Of a stretch of DNA of 33,669 nt, positions 1 through 8,321 are shown in pieces. This DNA is from an uncultured Parvibacter sp. GTDB taxonomy: Bacteria > Actinomycetota > Coriobacteriia > Coriobacteriales > Eggerthellaceae. Both the position numbers and the translations under genes were made by a program. Location: positions 1-33,669 of the forward strand of contig CAJUNI010000017.1 in NCBI GenBank assembly GCA_910587945.1, read 5' to 3'. Positions within the stretch are counted from its first letter, which is position 1, and every line of letters starts with the position of its first letter. The notes beneath the pieces are model-generated. The model did no database searches. It worked only from the letters and a program-made list of their open reading frames with translations, and was not told where the DNA came from.

Positions 1-287
1 GTGGTAGTCATAGACCCACCTTTCGGTTGTGAAGACCTCGCTGGGCGCATCCAATACCCATGGGGCCTTCCATGGATCCGCCACTGCGTTCAACCAACCA
101 ATCTACGGGTCAATGGGAAATCACTGCATCGACCTGCTAACTGCCTGTTGAATACAGGGCAGAACGAGTGCTAGTAGTCTAACGCACTCTAGGCCCACTC
201 TGGGTCTCATTTAACGGGACGGTAACAGCAATTACGTGAAAGAACGCCGGTCAGCGCTCATTTTGGGTCTATTCAGGCGGCCAAGAC

Positions 288-1448
288 CTAGTCAAGGGAG
301 TCTGCAGTGCTCTCATCGGCGGCCTTGTTTCTGCGCGCGAGGAAATCCCGCACACTGCGCACTACCATAAAAATAAGCAGAAGCGCTCCGATGTATCCGT
401 TAATGACATAGACCGTATTAACCAAGGTCCGGTAGGGCACAAACAAACCGATGATCAGCCCCGCTACGCCAAGCCCAATAGCTAACAGGCGAAACCGCGG
501 CGTGCCCTCTTTCGCAAAACGGGCCACGGGATTATAGAGCAGAGGCACGGCCGTGGCGCAGATCCCAATAAATACCACCACCGCATAGACATAGGAAAGC
601 GGCGGCCATACTTTGTCGGCCAGAATTAAGTTAGGGATCGGGGCGTTCCATACAAACAAATCCCCGTGCCCCGTATTAATGTTGGCGACCTGGGCAAAGT
701 AAATGATGACGATAGCAGCGCAAATCACGACCGTAGCCAACACAATGCCCACATTCAGACTCCGGCGATTATTCTTCGCCCCCAAAAGTGTCATGAAGCT
801 CGCGAACCAAAGCAGCACAAAGCCCGCGTAGGATAACCCGGCAATAAGCCAGTTCTCCCCCGCCTTTACAATGCCTTCGTCGGCCGTAGCCCCCGCTAAC
901 TGATTGGTGGCAATGGCTTCTAGGCCTTCGGGAAGCTGAGGCCAATCCATCCCCAACACAATGGCACCAATAACAATAAAGAAAGCGATCTTCAGCGGCC
1001 CGATGACACCAATGATGTCCACCAGCTTAGAGAGCCCCAGCGACACGATGGCCACCACAATAGCAGCTACCAACACGCCACCCACCCAAACGGGCAACCC
1101 AAAACCCTGCTGAAGCGTCGAGGCGGCGCCCCCTACCATGACGAAAAACGACATGTAACAAAAGATGGTGGAGTAGTAATCGAAGAAGGTGCCTAGATAC
1201 TTCCCGCAGTAATAGCGAAAGACATCGTTGCCCACTTCATAGTGCTGCTCAGAGCCGACCCGGGCAAAACTCAGGTTGTAATAGATGAAGATGAGTGCAA
1301 AGGTGACAACTACTAACAGACCCCCGAGCCCATAGGCGGTAAAGTACTGCACGAGTTCTTGTCCGGTGGCAAAGCCCGATCCAATCACCAAGGCAATGCA
1401 AGCCCCTGCCAAGATGAACGCTCGTTTCCAGCTAAAGCCGCCCTCCAT
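288..1448 (-). CDS. YkvI-like integral membrane transporter
   Basis: The 386-residue product is almost entirely hydrophobic, with about ten to eleven predicted membrane segments. It opens with a short cytoplasmic MEGGFSWKRA followed by GACIALVIGSGFATGQE, the glycine-rich broken-helix start typical of the YkvI family (COG3949), which is distantly related to LeuT-fold amino acid transporters. The substrate is not known for this family. The ATG at 1448 has AAGGGG about six bases upstream, which supports this start. The gene is divergent from the MarR regulator at 1653, with a 204-base spacer, so the two could share regulation. The C-terminus is a short charged tail. The family call is fairly secure; the transported compound cannot be read from sequence. 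Confidence 0.8.
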   Translation of the reverse strand: MEGGFSWKRAFILAGACIALVIGSGFATGQELVQYFTAYGLGGLLVVVTFALIFIYYNLSFARVGSEQHYEVGNDVFRYYCGKYLGTFFDYYSTIFCYMSFFVMVGGAASTLQQGFGLPVWVGGVLVAAIVVAIVSLGLSKLVDIIGVIGPLKIAFFIVIGAIVLGMDWPQLPEGLEAIATNQLAGATADEGIVKAGENWLIAGLSYAGFVLLWFASFMTLLGAKNNRRSLNVGIVLATVVICAAIVIIYFAQVANINTGHGDLFVWNAPIPNLILADKVWPPLSYVYAVVVFIGICATAVPLLYNPVARFAKEGTPRFRLLAIGLGVAGLIIGLFVPYRTLVNTVYVINGYIGALLLIFMVVRSVRDFLARRNKAADESTADSLD

Positions 1449-1523
1449 GGATTACCCCTTTGCTTTTCTCTCTCATTTCACGCTCTATCGGGGGGCATTG
1501 TACTCGTTCAAAACCTGCGTAAT

Positions 1524-1566
1524 CTCCGCAAAATCCGGCAAGGCAAGGGACGCAGCCGGAGCGGAG
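1524..1566. repeat. Inverted repeat between ykvI-like and marR genes
   Basis: CTCCGC (1524-1529) and TCCGGC (1534-1539) pair with GCCGGA (1555-1560) and GCGGAG (1561-1566). This gives a 12-bp stem with a four-base bulge of A residues and a 15-base loop. It has no T-tract on either side, so it is not an ordinary terminator. It lies in the divergent spacer and could be an operator or a structured leader; the role is inference. Confidence 0.4.
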
Positions 1567-1584
1567 GCACCGTTGCACCAAAGT

Positions 1585-1616
1585 TTGACTCCAGATTGGC
1601 TAAAACAGCGTATATT
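1585..1616 (+). promoter_or_regulatory. Possible marR promoter with long spacer
   Basis: TTGACT (1585-1590) and TATATT (1611-1616) resemble -35 and -10 boxes, but the spacer is 20 bases, longer than the usual 16-18. A spacing this long often needs an activator or DNA distortion. It sits 37 bases before the marR ATG. The call is tentative. Confidence 0.3.
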
Positions 1617-1652
1617 CCGAACTGCATTTCATTACACAGGGGAAGGATCACC

Positions 1653-2099
1653 ATGGTCGAAAAGCACCGCCATCGTGAGTTCATTGGTTACCAGGTCTAT
1701 GCCACGCAGCGCCTTCTTGCCCGAAGCCTGGAACTGAGTCTTGCCTCTTTCGGCCTTACCCCCAGCCAATGGAATGCCCTCAATCAGCTGGAGGATCATG
1801 GCGCCATGACCCAAAAGCAGCTGGCCGAAATGCTTTTGCGAGAGCCGGCAACCATCGCTCGTTCGGTGGATCGTTTGGTGGAACGCGGGTTAGTTACGCG
1901 CACCCAAGATCCTCATGATCGGCGGGCCAACATTGTAGACATCACTCCCGCGGCCTCCGCCCTGCTCTCTGAAATTGAGCCTGTGGCTTCCGAGCGCCAG
2001 GATGCCTTAGCCCAAGGCATTAGCGACGAAGATCTTGATGTGTTCTTCGACGTTCTTGAGCGTCTTCAGGAAAACGCTTCTACCCTGGTAGACGAGTAG
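1653..2099 (+). CDS. MarR-family winged-helix transcriptional regulator
   Basis: The 148-residue product has the normal MarR length and layout: N-terminal dimerisation helix, then the winged helix with SLASFGLTPSQWNALNQL and QKQLAEMLLREPATIARSVD as the helix-turn-helix. LVERGLVTRTQDPHDRRANI is the wing with the characteristic DxRR motif, and a C-terminal dimerisation helix follows. The reading frame is open further upstream, but the start at 1653 is preceded by GGGGAAGG at good distance and begins the conserved domain. MarR proteins are usually ligand-responsive repressors of neighbouring genes. Here the next gene on the same strand, 281 bases away, is the molybdoenzyme operon, so that operon, the gene itself and the divergent transporter are candidate targets. 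Confidence 0.88.
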   Translation: MVEKHRHREFIGYQVYATQRLLARSLELSLASFGLTPSQWNALNQLEDHGAMTQKQLAEMLLREPATIARSVDRLVERGLVTRTQDPHDRRANIVDITPAASALLSEIEPVASERQDALAQGISDEDLDVFFDVLERLQENASTLVDE

Positions 2100-2137
2100 G
2101 GACGCATCAATTTCCCCATCTATCTCACCCAAACCTC

Positions 2138-2206
2138 TTGCAATTTTAGTTGCAGATGTTACTATTTCGTCATCATTAGTTGCATAGCTAATTATTTACA
2201 AGCTAT
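2138..2206 (+). promoter_or_regulatory. Candidate operator region upstream of molybdoenzyme operon
   Basis: This A+T-rich spacer contains the nonamer TTAGTTGCA twice (2146-2154 and 2176-2184), exactly 30 bases apart and therefore on nearly the same helix face. It also has a palindrome ATAGCT (2184-2189) / AGCTAT (2201-2206) with an 11-base spacer. The repeats lie about 180-240 bases before the reductase start and downstream of marR, so they are plausible binding sites for that regulator or another one. No convincing -35/-10 pair was assigned. Confidence 0.4.
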
Positions 2207-2380
2207 CAATCTGATGATGAGGAGGGGACATCACGCGGGATTCGACAGGGATTTCTAGCCGCAGAGACGAAAAGGGGAATCGTCGCGGCAGCGAAATCCT
2301 CCAAAGAATCGGACGATCTCGTTTTGGGCGAAGCTCTGCTTTTGAACCCTCCTTTATCGTTTGGAGAAGAGGAGGAGAAC

Positions 2381-5296
2381 ATGGCTTTGAAGCTATCCCG
2401 TCGCAGCTTCCTGAAAGCATCGGCCGTGGCCTCAGCATCGGCTTTGGTGCTGGGAAGCGCCCAAGGAGCCTTCGCTGAACCCAGCGCTGATGGCTCATCG
2501 GCTGACGACATCCAGGTCATTCCGAGTGCCTGCCGCCAATGCTATGGCCGTTGTGCCCTGTTTGGTACGGTAGAAAACGGACGTCTGACCAAGATTGAGG
2601 GTAATCCCGATCTGTTTAGCGAAGGCACCCTGTGCGGTCGTGCGTTTGCTATCCCCCAAGAGCTCTACAACCCTACCCGCGTGCGTTATCCCCAGAAGCG
2701 CGTAGGCGAAAAGGGCTCCGGCCAGTGGAAGCGCATCACCTGGGACGAGGCCTACGAAGAGGCTGCTAAGCGCTTCACAGAAATTGGCGAAACCTATGGC
2801 TGGCACACCATTGCTCACCAGTATGGTACCGGCCGCGACATGCTCCAGTTCCAGGCTATCAATAAGCTCTGGCTTGAACTGGGCTCCACTGCCACCTTTG
2901 GTGTAGGCAACCTGTGCTGGGTAGGTTCTTACTTCACCAGCCAGCGTCTCTACGGTGATGAGACCCAATACACCGGTTGGGACGGCAACAACACCGACTG
3001 CATCCTGATTTGGTGCCGCCAAGAGCGCAGCCGTGGCTACTATGACTGGCTCACCGTTAAGCGGGCCCAAGAGCGCGGCGCTAAAGTCATCTGCGTCGAC
3101 CCGCGCTTTACCTGCACCGCTTCTAAGGCCGACCTCTGGCTTCCCATTCGCCCGGGTTCTGACATGGCCTTGGTCTTGGCATTCATTAACGAAATCATTC
3201 ACTCGGAGAAGTGCGCCACCGAGTTTGCCCGTCAGTACACCAACGCTCCCTTCTTCATTGACGAAGAGGGTACGGGCTATCAGCTGCGTCAATCCCTCAT
3301 GCGCGAAGGCGGCAACGAGGAGCTCTATCCCGCCTGGGATGAGGCTCATGATCAGCTCATTTACTGGTCTGGTGACTGGCAGAACAAGCAGGGCGTTGGC
3401 GGCCCGAAGGCGTTCCAATGGCTGGATGAAGAGGGCAACATTGTCCCCGATGCCGTTCCGGCTCTGACCACCCCCGATGGCAAGGGTCGCGAAATTGACG
3501 GCAAGACCTATCGCACCTCTTGGGACATCCTGGTAGAGCATGTGACTCCCTGGACCATCGAGCGCGCCGCTGAGTTCTGCGAACTGCCCGAGGATAAGAT
3601 TCGCGAAGCCATCGGCTACTACATCGATGCATCGCCCCATGCCTGCTTCACCCGCGGCCAGAAGGTCGAGTTCTCGGTGAACACCTCCGGCATTTCTCAG
3701 GCACTGACCATCATGATGGCGCTGGCAGGCAACTTCGACACCAAGAGTGGCAACAACATTGGCCGCGAGCCTGCAACCGGCTACGACTCCTTCATGTTCG
3801 ACGTGGTGCCCAACCAGCAAGGACGCATGGGTGCGCGCCGCAAGCAAACCGCCATGAACATCAAGAAGCTCTCGGTGTGCCAGAACACGGGCTATCAGAC
3901 CATTCTGCAGGCCGACGACGCCACCGGCGAGCTTAAGGAAGTAACCCAAAACTCCGGCGGCCAGGTTATTTATGGTCAGCAAGGTGGCTTTGGTGCAGTG
4001 ACCGCTAAGGCTATGGCCCAGGGCGATCCGTTCCAAATCCATGGCTACTGGCAGCAGACTTCAGAGCCCATCCTCTCCATTGAGGACGGCAAGGAGATCA
4101 TCGACGGCTTCAAGAACCTCGACTTCTTCGTGAACGTGGATATCTTCATGACGCCCTCCGGTGAGTTAGCAGATATCATCCTGCCGGCAGCGCACCCCAA
4201 CGAGGTGGACCGCGTGGAGTGGGCTCACTCTGGCCATGGCTATCCCACGAGCCACACCTATCTCATTCGCCAGCCCTTCCATGCACCTTTAGGCGAAGCC
4301 AAAGACGACATGGATATCTGCTTTGAGTTTGCTAAGTACATGGATGTTGATATGTACTGGAAGGACAAGTACGAGTTCTTCGATTACATGGTGAAGGGCC
4401 CTGCTACCCTTCCCCCGCAACTCTCCTGCGATAGCTTCGAGGACTTCCGCAATCGCATTTCGGTCACTGGCGTACAAATGACTGACGTGAAGGGTGCACC
4501 GAAGTACGAGACGGGCTTTATGCGCAAGACGAGCGACTTCCGTCCTGGCTTTAACACCATGTATCGTGGCAACAAGATGGGTTCGGTCTACCGTTTCCCC
4601 GGCACTACCCTGCCCGACGGCACGGTTATCCCCGCTCATCCGCAGTCTGACAACGGCAAGATGGAGCTGTGGAGCGAAGACTTGCTGCTCTACGGCAACG
4701 GTCCTTTGCCCATGTACATTGAGCCGCCTATTACCAAGGTTTCTCGCCCGGATCTGCTGGAAGAGTATCCCTACACCCTCATCACCGGCGGTCGTAGCCA
4801 TGCCTTCTTCCACACCGAGTATCGCAATTCTCCTTGGATGCGCGAAGTGCACATGTTCCCCACCATGGACATCAACCCCGCGACGGCAGAAAAGCTGGGC
4901 ATCGAGCAGGATGACTGGTGCTGGATCGAAACCTATGTGGATCGCATTCGCCAGCGGGCAAACCTCACGGACGCCATTAGCCCCGACACCATCCATGTTG
5001 AGCATGACTGGTGGTTCCCGGAGCGTGCTGCCGAGGATGACCTCCATGGTGCTCTGGATTGCAACTGCAACATTCTGTTCGAGAACGATGGTCCCTATGA
5101 CCCAGCGGTTGGTACCGACAACTACGGCGGCCTGTGCAAGGTCTACAAGGCCGAAGAAGGTGCCCCGGACAACATTTGCATGACCAGCGAAGATCTGCGC
5201 ATCTTCTTGCCGCTGACCCGGGAGCAATTAGCCTCCGATGGCCAAGACGAGGGTGTGGCCATGCCGACGGGAGCTTCCGCGAAGGGAGGAAAATAA
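2381..5296 (+). CDS. Tat-exported molybdopterin oxidoreductase, catalytic subunit (DMSO reductase family)
   Basis: The 971-residue protein begins with a twin-arginine signal (LSRRSFLKASA, residues 5-15) and an Ala-rich hydrophobic stretch ending near AFA. It is therefore exported folded with its cofactor. A [4Fe-4S] site follows: C51, C54, C58 and C85 (CRQCYGRC and LCGR). Molybdopterin-family landmarks include KRITWDEA, the region GVGNLCWVGSY and the C-terminal dinucleotide-binding domain beginning near LITGGRSHAFFH. Cys179 in the NLCW segment occupies the place expected for the metal ligand, unlike the Ser of true DMSO reductases. This is an alignment-by-eye inference. The ATG at 2381 follows AGAGGAGGAG, which fixes the start. 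It is followed one base later by its Fe-S partner. The substrate is not identifiable; sulfur oxyanions, S- or N-oxides, or catechol-type organics are all possible in this family. Confidence 0.9.
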   Translation: MALKLSRRSFLKASAVASASALVLGSAQGAFAEPSADGSSADDIQVIPSACRQCYGRCALFGTVENGRLTKIEGNPDLFSEGTLCGRAFAIPQELYNPTRVRYPQKRVGEKGSGQWKRITWDEAYEEAAKRFTEIGETYGWHTIAHQYGTGRDMLQFQAINKLWLELGSTATFGVGNLCWVGSYFTSQRLYGDETQYTGWDGNNTDCILIWCRQERSRGYYDWLTVKRAQERGAKVICVDPRFTCTASKADLWLPIRPGSDMALVLAFINEIIHSEKCATEFARQYTNAPFFIDEEGTGYQLRQSLMREGGNEELYPAWDEAHDQLIYWSGDWQNKQGVGGPKAFQWLDEEGNIVPDAVPALTTPDGKGREIDGKTYRTSWDILVEHVTPWTIERAAEFCELPEDKIREAIGYYIDASPHACFTRGQKVEFSVNTSGISQALTIMMALAGNFDTKSGNNIGREPATGYDSFMFDVVPNQQGRMGARRKQTAMNIKKLSVCQNTGYQTILQADDATGELKEVTQNSGGQVIYGQQGGFGAVTAKAMAQGDPFQIHGYWQQTSEPILSIEDGKEIIDGFKNLDFFVNVDIFMTPSGELADIILPAAHPNEVDRVEWAHSGHGYPTSHTYLIRQPFHAPLGEAKDDMDICFEFAKYMDVDMYWKDKYEFFDYMVKGPATLPPQLSCDSFEDFRNRISVTGVQMTDVKGAPKYETGFMRKTSDFRPGFNTMYRGNKMGSVYRFPGTTLPDGTVIPAHPQSDNGKMELWSEDLLLYGNGPLPMYIEPPITKVSRPDLLEEYPYTLITGGRSHAFFHTEYRNSPWMREVHMFPTMDINPATAEKLGIEQDDWCWIETYVDRIRQRANLTDAISPDTIHVEHDWWFPERAAEDDLHGALDCNCNILFENDGPYDPAVGTDNYGGLCKVYKAEEGAPDNICMTSEDLRIFLPLTREQLASDGQDEGVAMPTGASAKGGK

Positions 5297-5297
5297 T

Positions 5298-5870
5298 ATG
5301 ACCCACTACACTATGGCCATCGATTTGGACAGCTGCATTGGCTGCCACTCCTGCGCCGTTGTGTGCAAGCAGGAAAACAACGTGGGACTTGGCACGTTCT
5401 ACAGCAAAGTACTCACCATTGGCCCGTCAGGTACCTATCCCGATTTGGAGATGTACTACCTGCCCGTAGCCTGCCAGCATTGCGAAAACCCGGAGTGCGT
5501 GTCCGTATGCCCCACCGGTGCCAGCTATAAGCGCGAAGACGGCATCGTGTTGGTCGACCACTCCAAGTGCATTGGCTGCCAGTACTGCGTTATGGCCTGC
5601 CCCTATGGCGTGCGTACCTACGACACAGCTCCCGACAAGGGCGTTATCGAGAAGTGCACCCTTTGCGCTCACTTGGTAGACGACGGCAAAACCCCGGCCT
5701 GCGTGCGTCACTGCCCCGGCCAAGCTCGCTTCTTTGGCGATGCCGATGATCCTGAGTCTGACGTAAGCAAGATGATTGCGGCTAAGCAAACCCACAAGCT
5801 TACCGATGTGGGCAACAAGCCCTCCGTCACCTATGGTTTGGATAAGTGCACCTGGAAGGGTGGTGAATAA
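5298..5870 (+). CDS. DmsB-like four-cluster ferredoxin subunit
   Basis: The 190-residue protein carries four cysteine groups: CIGCHSCAVVC (C13, C16, C19, C23), CQHCENPECVSVCP, CIGCQYCVMACP, and CTLCAHL followed by ACVRHCP. These match the four cubane clusters of DmsB/PsrB/TtrB-type electron-transfer subunits. Its length is close to E. coli DmsB (205). It has no signal of its own, so it is probably exported with the catalytic subunit through the latter's Tat signal. The ATG at 5298 overlaps the downstream side of the previous stop with a one-base gap. The ribosome site GGGAGG lies inside the end of the upstream gene, indicating translational coupling. It should pass electrons from the membrane anchor encoded next to the molybdenum subunit. 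Confidence 0.92.
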   Translation: MTHYTMAIDLDSCIGCHSCAVVCKQENNVGLGTFYSKVLTIGPSGTYPDLEMYYLPVACQHCENPECVSVCPTGASYKREDGIVLVDHSKCIGCQYCVMACPYGVRTYDTAPDKGVIEKCTLCAHLVDDGKTPACVRHCPGQARFFGDADDPESDVSKMIAAKQTHKLTDVGNKPSVTYGLDKCTWKGGE

Positions 5871-5872
5871 GC

Positions 5873-6802
5873 ATGGCAGTACAGTGGCCTCTTCTGATTT
5901 TCAGCATCCTTTTGGGCGCGTCCTCCGGCATCATGGTGTTTCTTGGTGTGGGCGAACTCAAGGGCACGTTTAAGAAGGTCCGGTTCCCCTTGGCGCTAGC
6001 CGCCCTCATTCTTTTGGTAGTGGGTGGCTGCGCGTCCGCCTTCCACCTGGGCAACATTGATCGCGCCTTCCACATCTTGGGCAACCTGAACTCCGGTTTG
6101 TCTCGTGAACTCTTTGGTGTTGGCTTTGCCTTTATCGTGTTGTTGATCTACACCGTCTTGGCACGCAAGGATTACTCCGGTGCCTCTAAGGTGCTGGGTG
6201 TGTTGGCTCTGATCGCCGGCATTGCCCTGCCTCTTATTGCGGGTGCCTCCTACATGATGCCCGCGCGTCCCATCTGGAATAGCGCAACGCTGCCTCTCAT
6301 GTATCTGGGTACGGGCTTAGGCCTTGGTCTGGTCATCGCTGCGGCCGTAGTCTGCATGAAGGGCGACCAGAAAGATTCTGGCTTCGCTTTGAAACTGGCT
6401 CTGACCGGTGTGGCCGTATCCATTGCCACCGTCATCTTCTTCGTGATTTGGATGGCTATGGCTCCCTACCCCAACGCTTCTCGCTCCATCGATCGCTTGA
6501 TCTCGGGCGACTTAGCTCTTGAGTTCTGGCTGGGTACCGTTGGCTTTGGCATGGTCCTGCCGGCTATCTTGGTCGCGCTGTCCATGAAGTCAGCCGCTAA
6601 TCCCAAGCCCACCTCTGGCGCCACCGTGGCAGTTGCCGGGGCCGAAGGCGGCAATGCAGGCGCTGCCAGCGCCACCGCCGCGGGTGCTAAGCAAGCAGCC
6701 GGGCTGCTTTGGGCAACGCTCATCTGCCTGCTTATTGGCAATGTGGCTATCCGCATCATCATGTATGCCATGGCCACCTCGGTGGAGAGCTTGATTTACT
6801 AG
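5873..6802 (+). CDS. DmsC-type membrane anchor / quinol-oxidising subunit
   Basis: The 309-residue product has eight apparent membrane helices and matches the DmsC family in layout (MAVQWPLLIFSILLGASSG at the N-terminus, FHLGNIDRAFHILGNLNSG after helix 2). This subunit anchors the reductase and takes electrons from menaquinol. An Ala/Gly-rich stretch of about 40 residues (after MKSAANPKPTSG) separates the last two helices and is longer than expected, so it is probably a flexible loop. The start is two bases after the Fe-S subunit stop, with GGGTGG as a plausible ribosome site. A strong hairpin follows the stop. Confidence 0.85.
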   Translation: MAVQWPLLIFSILLGASSGIMVFLGVGELKGTFKKVRFPLALAALILLVVGGCASAFHLGNIDRAFHILGNLNSGLSRELFGVGFAFIVLLIYTVLARKDYSGASKVLGVLALIAGIALPLIAGASYMMPARPIWNSATLPLMYLGTGLGLGLVIAAAVVCMKGDQKDSGFALKLALTGVAVSIATVIFFVIWMAMAPYPNASRSIDRLISGDLALEFWLGTVGFGMVLPAILVALSMKSAANPKPTSGATVAVAGAEGGNAGAASATAAGAKQAAGLLWATLICLLIGNVAIRIIMYAMATSVESLIY

Positions 6803-6816
6803 CCCTCTGTTGTTTC

Positions 6817-6854
6817 GGGAAGGGAATACGCCCTCCTATTCCCTTCCCCCTTTT
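6817..6854 (+). terminator. Intra-operon terminator-like hairpin
   Basis: GGGAAGGGAATA (6817-6828) and TATTCCCTTCCC (6837-6848) form a perfect 12-bp stem with an eight-base loop, followed by CC and TTTT. It lies between the membrane anchor and the chaperone gene, so it should reduce transcription of the downstream chaperone/ferredoxin genes relative to the three structural subunits or protect the upstream mRNA end. Confidence 0.75.
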
Positions 6855-6910
6855 GTCCTTCGCTTTTTGTTGGTGCTTCTTGTTTCGCCTCCGGGCCGAA
6901 AGGAGATCCG

Positions 6911-7600
6911 ATGTCAGAAACCACTTTGGATGCCGCCACCCGGACGGCGTTAATTGAAACCATGGTAAATCGCGCGAACGTCTACAGCTTGCTTTCTCGC
7001 TGCTGGCAAAGCGAAGTGGATACCGCTCTGGCCGATGAGCTCTCCACCACCTTTGTCTTTGAAAGCGACAACGAGACCTTAAATGGCGCTGTCGCTGCCA
7101 TCAAAGAGACGCTCCAGGGTATCGACGAGGCCGCCTTAGAGCAGCTGGCAGTTACCTTTGATCGGGTCTTTTTTGGTATGGGACCCCTCACAGCACGCCA
7201 TGCGTTTCCTTATGAGTCGGTCTATACCTCAGATCGTGGCATCATGATGCAAGAAGCCTTTGGGCAAGTAGTATCGGTCTATCGCCAAGAGCGTCTTGCA
7301 AAAGATGAATCGTTCAAAGAACCTGAAGATCATCTGGCTGTAGAGCTGGCCTTTATGGCTACCCTTGCCCAGCGCGCCCAGACGTTCTTGAAGGCAGACA
7401 CTGCTGAGGGCGATGATGCGGCTACCGCCGCAGTTGAGCAATCCCAGCGCTTCTTAGCTGATCACCTGTTCTCCTGGATTGATCGGTTCTGCGAAGATGT
7501 GCGCCGTGCTACGGATGACGCTTTCTATAGCTCCTTGGCTACCTTTACCGAAACCTTCCTCCGTGAAGACGCCGCTCTTTTGGCCGAGATGACGGCATAA
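6911..7600 (+). CDS. TorD/DmsD-type molybdoenzyme chaperone
   Basis: The 229-residue all-helical cytoplasmic protein fits the TorD family. The diagnostic segment is FKEPEDHLAVELAFM near residue 136, matching the EPxDHLxxxLxFM signature. Such chaperones bind the Tat signal of the molybdenum subunit, hold it until the cofactor is inserted and then release it for export. The partner is most likely the reductase at 2381. The start at 6911 is preceded by AAAGGAGATCCG. It begins a second gene group after the hairpin at 6817 and is followed 13 bases later by a NapG-like gene. Confidence 0.88.
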   Translation: MSETTLDAATRTALIETMVNRANVYSLLSRCWQSEVDTALADELSTTFVFESDNETLNGAVAAIKETLQGIDEAALEQLAVTFDRVFFGMGPLTARHAFPYESVYTSDRGIMMQEAFGQVVSVYRQERLAKDESFKEPEDHLAVELAFMATLAQRAQTFLKADTAEGDDAATAAVEQSQRFLADHLFSWIDRFCEDVRRATDDAFYSSLATFTETFLREDAALLAEMTA

Positions 7601-7613
7601 GGAGGCCTAACCT

Positions 7614-8321
7614 ATGACTGATTCTCCTACTGAAGGCAGCACCTCTAGCTTTTCTCGCCGCAGCTTCTGCGCTGCAGGTGTCGCTGCTGTGGGGCTTGTG
7701 GCCTTAGGCGGTGCGGGTTATCTGGCCTTTGCTGATGGCAACCAGGTATGGCTCAGGCCGCCAGGAGCGGTGGATGAGGCGCACCTTCTGGCGCGCTGCA
7801 ATCGCTGTGGCCGCTGCATCCAAGTATGTCCCTATCACCTGGTACAACCCCGCCCCTTGAGCTGGGACTTCCCCACGGTGGGCACCCCTGAATTGAACTT
7901 TAAAGAGGGCTATTGCGACTTCTGCATGAAGTGCGTTGAAGTCTGTCCTACCGGCGCTTTGAACTTCGACGCGCCCAGTGCAACCAACATTGGGGTGGCC
8001 AAGGTCATCCGAGATGTGTGCATTGCCTGGGATTGGGGCGGATGTACAGTTTGCGCGGATGTATGCCCCGTTGAGGGCGCCATTACCTTGGACGAGCATG
8101 GGCGCCCCCATGTAGATGAGACCCTCTGTGACGGCTGTGGCCTCTGCGAACATGATTGCCCCGCACCCTCATTGCGCGCCTACGATCGCTCGACGGTGGA
8201 TGGCGGCATCTATGTGGTCAGCCGTCAAAGCCAAGCAGCAGCTGAGGCCGGCGCCATTAGCTCGGACGCCTTTGCTGCCGGGCGCAATGTCTTGAATCCC
8301 AAGGAGTCCTCTCATGAATAA
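7614..8321 (+). CDS. NapG/MauM-like periplasmic ferredoxin
   Basis: The 235-residue protein starts with a twin-arginine signal (FSRRSFCAAG) and a hydrophobic segment, then carries four cysteine groups: CNRCGRCIQVCP, CDFCMKCVEVCP, CIAWDWGGCTVCADVCP and CDGCGLCEHDCP. This is the NapG/MauM layout: a Tat-exported ferredoxin that works with membrane NapH to pass quinol electrons to a periplasmic reductase. The ATG follows AAGGAGG at eight bases. Its last eight bases overlap the start of the NapH-like gene. In the absence of nap structural genes here, the natural acceptor is the molybdoenzyme of the same operon. Confidence 0.87.
   Translation: MTDSPTEGSTSSFSRRSFCAAGVAAVGLVALGGAGYLAFADGNQVWLRPPGAVDEAHLLARCNRCGRCIQVCPYHLVQPRPLSWDFPTVGTPELNFKEGYCDFCMKCVEVCPTGALNFDAPSATNIGVAKVIRDVCIAWDWGGCTVCADVCPVEGAITLDEHGRPHVDETLCDGCGLCEHDCPAPSLRAYDRSTVDGGIYVVSRQSQAAAEAGAISSDAFAAGRNVLNPKESSHE

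Noticed and set aside
1-287. Short open frames reaching the left edge on both strands
   Set aside because: Both look partly protein-like over 30-57 codons, but neither has a ribosome site, and they conflict with each other. No family was recognised.
1359-1652. N-terminal extension of the MarR frame
   Set aside because: It runs antisense through the start of the YkvI-like gene and lacks a ribosome site; the ATG at 1653 has one and starts the domain.
2495-4042. Long minus-strand open frame (515 codons) opposite the molybdoenzyme
   Set aside because: It is a shadow of the G+C-rich coding strand, with repetitive Gly/Ala/Leu composition and no recognisable domain. The plus-strand gene is clearly real.
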